This document shows, in pieces, positions 62,391-64,000 of a DNA stretch of 64,000 nucleotides (position 1 is the stretch's first letter; every line of letters starts with the position of its first letter). The stretch is from Stomorhina lunata. Taxonomy: Eukaryota; Arthropoda; Insecta; Diptera; Rhiniidae. The notes under the pieces were generated by a model. That model was given only the letters and a program-made list of their open reading frames with translations. It searched no databases and was not told the origin of the DNA. The stretch spans positions 54,748,903-54,812,902 of the forward strand of contig OW121743.1 of assembly GCA_933228675.1 (NCBI GenBank), in the 5' to 3' direction. The translations under genes were made by a program, and so were the position numbers.

Positions 62391-64000
62391 AAACAAGTAA
62401 AAGTGGTATATTCGGCTTTGCCGAATCTTGGATACCCTTCACCAATGGTGTTCCAAAAGTAAAGTACAAAATCGTAAGAGTATATTGTTAATTATATAGT
62501 TTCTGATTACTGACTTAGTTGAGCCCCACACAAATGCTTGATATGTATATTAATTTTCTTTTGTTCATACTAAATGTAATTCCTAGCAATATTAAGCTAT
62601 GTCGGAAAACGAAAAGCTTTTCGGTGGCGTCATCATCTAGAATAGTTATGCACCCAAAGGTTAGGTTGGGCAGGTGGCTGATGTCTGGGGAAGCTTCACT
62701 TGGGTTCTAAAGTGGTCCCTTTGTGAAAGATAATGATTACTAGACTACAAGTAGAGAATGCATATTTAAGCCAGCCAGTAGCTTCGAAATAAAATAGACA
62801 CATATTTTACGAACATTTAATAAAGTTCGATAGACCAGATAAACCATGCAGAAAAGATGCTTCAAAATGTAGATGCCCTTACATTTGCAATAGCATATCG
62901 ATTTGATGAAGTTTAAGTATTCTGGCATGCAACCCAAAAACACAGTGCCCAGTGAGGGTTGTGCACTTTAATTCGTACGAATTATCCAACTAGTAAAAGT
63001 TCTTGATTAGTTATGTAAAACTCTGAAGTTAGCGGACTGATTTAGGTCAAAGCTTTAACAATGATTGTCAATGTATACAAGCCTTAAAATTATAGGGTAT
63101 ACACTCTTAGTTTTAGATACATACGTGAAATATATAGCTTTTGAATGGATGGTTATCAGCTTTGTCGGAAAAGTTTACTTATTAATTTGAAGTTAGTTAA
63201 TTAATTAAAATGAACACTTCATCAATAATATTTGGGATGTATAGTTCTTTCGATCTGTCAGATGGATGTTTGGAAAGTTTTGCTCTAGTTCTTTGTGCAA
63301 TTTTAATGTGATTTAATTTATCAGCATTAAATCGATTCCCGGTCGGGTTTATATGGGAGATTTCACTAAATGTGAATAGAGCTCGCCCATTTTCAATATC
63401 GAACTTTTCAAGAGATCAGAAATACTTTTGTCAAATGTTGTCCCTCTAGAAAGTTTATTTTAGGCGCTATTGTCCTGAATATCAATATTGTACATCGTAT
63501 CTATTATAATTTGTCATTTATTAGCTACTAAGAGATTGCCTTAGGCGAAGTTATACGGGATCAATTGTCAAACGTGAACGGATTTCTCCCAATTGCAATT
63601 AAAAAATTTAAATTTTTGTTGATATGTGAGATACTTACATACATATGTAGGTTTTGAACGGATAGCATTTTTGTACTTCCTAGGAAGATTACCTATAATT
63701 TGATAAATATATAATACATTCTCAAATGTTATCATAATGTTCAAAAGTCAGACACAAAATTAAGATAAATGCAGTGTGTCTGTCTGCTAAAACCAGATTT
63801 GTGGAGCTCCTGAATTGTCCCACCCTGAATTTCAACATTGTCGATCAAAACACCATCGCTTAACGCTAAATTATATCTACCACAAATTACAGAATGCATC
63901 AGGATTTAGATAATCCCCTGCGAAGGACGCTATTAAACTTCATCAAAATAAACATCTTAGATATCGACAAAACAGGAGCTCCAAAAACTTGACTACAACA
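62391..64000 (+). mobile_element. mini-me-like element, inverted partner, cut by window end
   Basis: Starts AAACAAGTAAAAGTGG with the hairpin TATTCGGCTTTGCCGAATC and stays collinear, inverted, with 59483 down to 57948 at the window edge (TTGACTACAACA against TGTTGTAGTCAA). In the 204 bp of the shared open frame I count 8 differences (about 4 percent). Small indels separate the copies elsewhere. The 3' end lies outside the window. Confidence 0.85.

Overview
The window is AT-rich, repeat-dominated eukaryotic DNA. It most likely comes from a higher (brachyceran) fly. Pointers are a decayed Jockey-clade LINE, a decayed mariner-type transposase, and several elements that open AAACAAGTAAG, end near a folded GGTGAAGGGTATA and carry (GTCY)n tracts, like the mini-me/DINE-type elements of Diptera. 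Genus and chromosome cannot be read from the sequence. I found no intact protein-coding gene, no rRNA, no convincing functional tRNA and no CRISPR array. The only coding material I can support is transposon-derived and broken. Intervals without features may be intergenic or intronic.

Layout. 1-12.7 kb: satellite-like arrays of 28-31 bp units, many with the palindromic core TTTTTCTATAGAAAAA, interrupted by a mariner remnant and a small TIR element (2.0-2.8 kb). 12.9-17.5 kb: nested non-autonomous DNA elements with paired terminal inverted repeats and tRNA-like pieces. 17.5-17.8 and 20.5-23.7 kb: two arrays of one 12-bp satellite, the second about 272 units with no visible indel. 27.2-29.8 kb: a 5'-truncated Jockey-like LINE, minus strand, with five coding lesions. 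32.4-34.4 kb: a GC-richer 27-bp minisatellite, then a TIR element with a 29-bp array inside; a second, array-expanded copy lies inverted at 40.8-42.6 kb. 35.6-39.7 kb: short TIR elements and mini-me-like elements. 43.5-48.8 kb: a large CTATAG array holding about 290-bp units with hammerhead ribozyme motifs. 50.8-51.5 kb: another mini-me-like element followed by a fourth hammerhead. 51.6-55.6 kb: A/T low-complexity DNA with internal duplications, pieces that begin at the predicted hammerhead cleavage position, and a 242-bp foldback element. 56.9-64 kb: two long mini-me-like copies in inverted orientation, the right one running off the window.

Main result. Four sequences fit the type I hammerhead ribozyme consensus with very short stem III: stem I, CUGANGA, stem II, GAAA, then GUC followed by GAGGA. 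This architecture is known from Penelope-like elements and retrozymes. Two copies lie in the arms of a near-perfect 647-bp palindrome; one of only two arm differences I see hits the catalytic core of one copy. Related fragments at 51.77 and 52.07 kb start at GAGG, exactly where self-cleavage would create a 5' end. Together they suggest a non-autonomous, ribozyme-bearing retroelement living in and beside satellite DNA.
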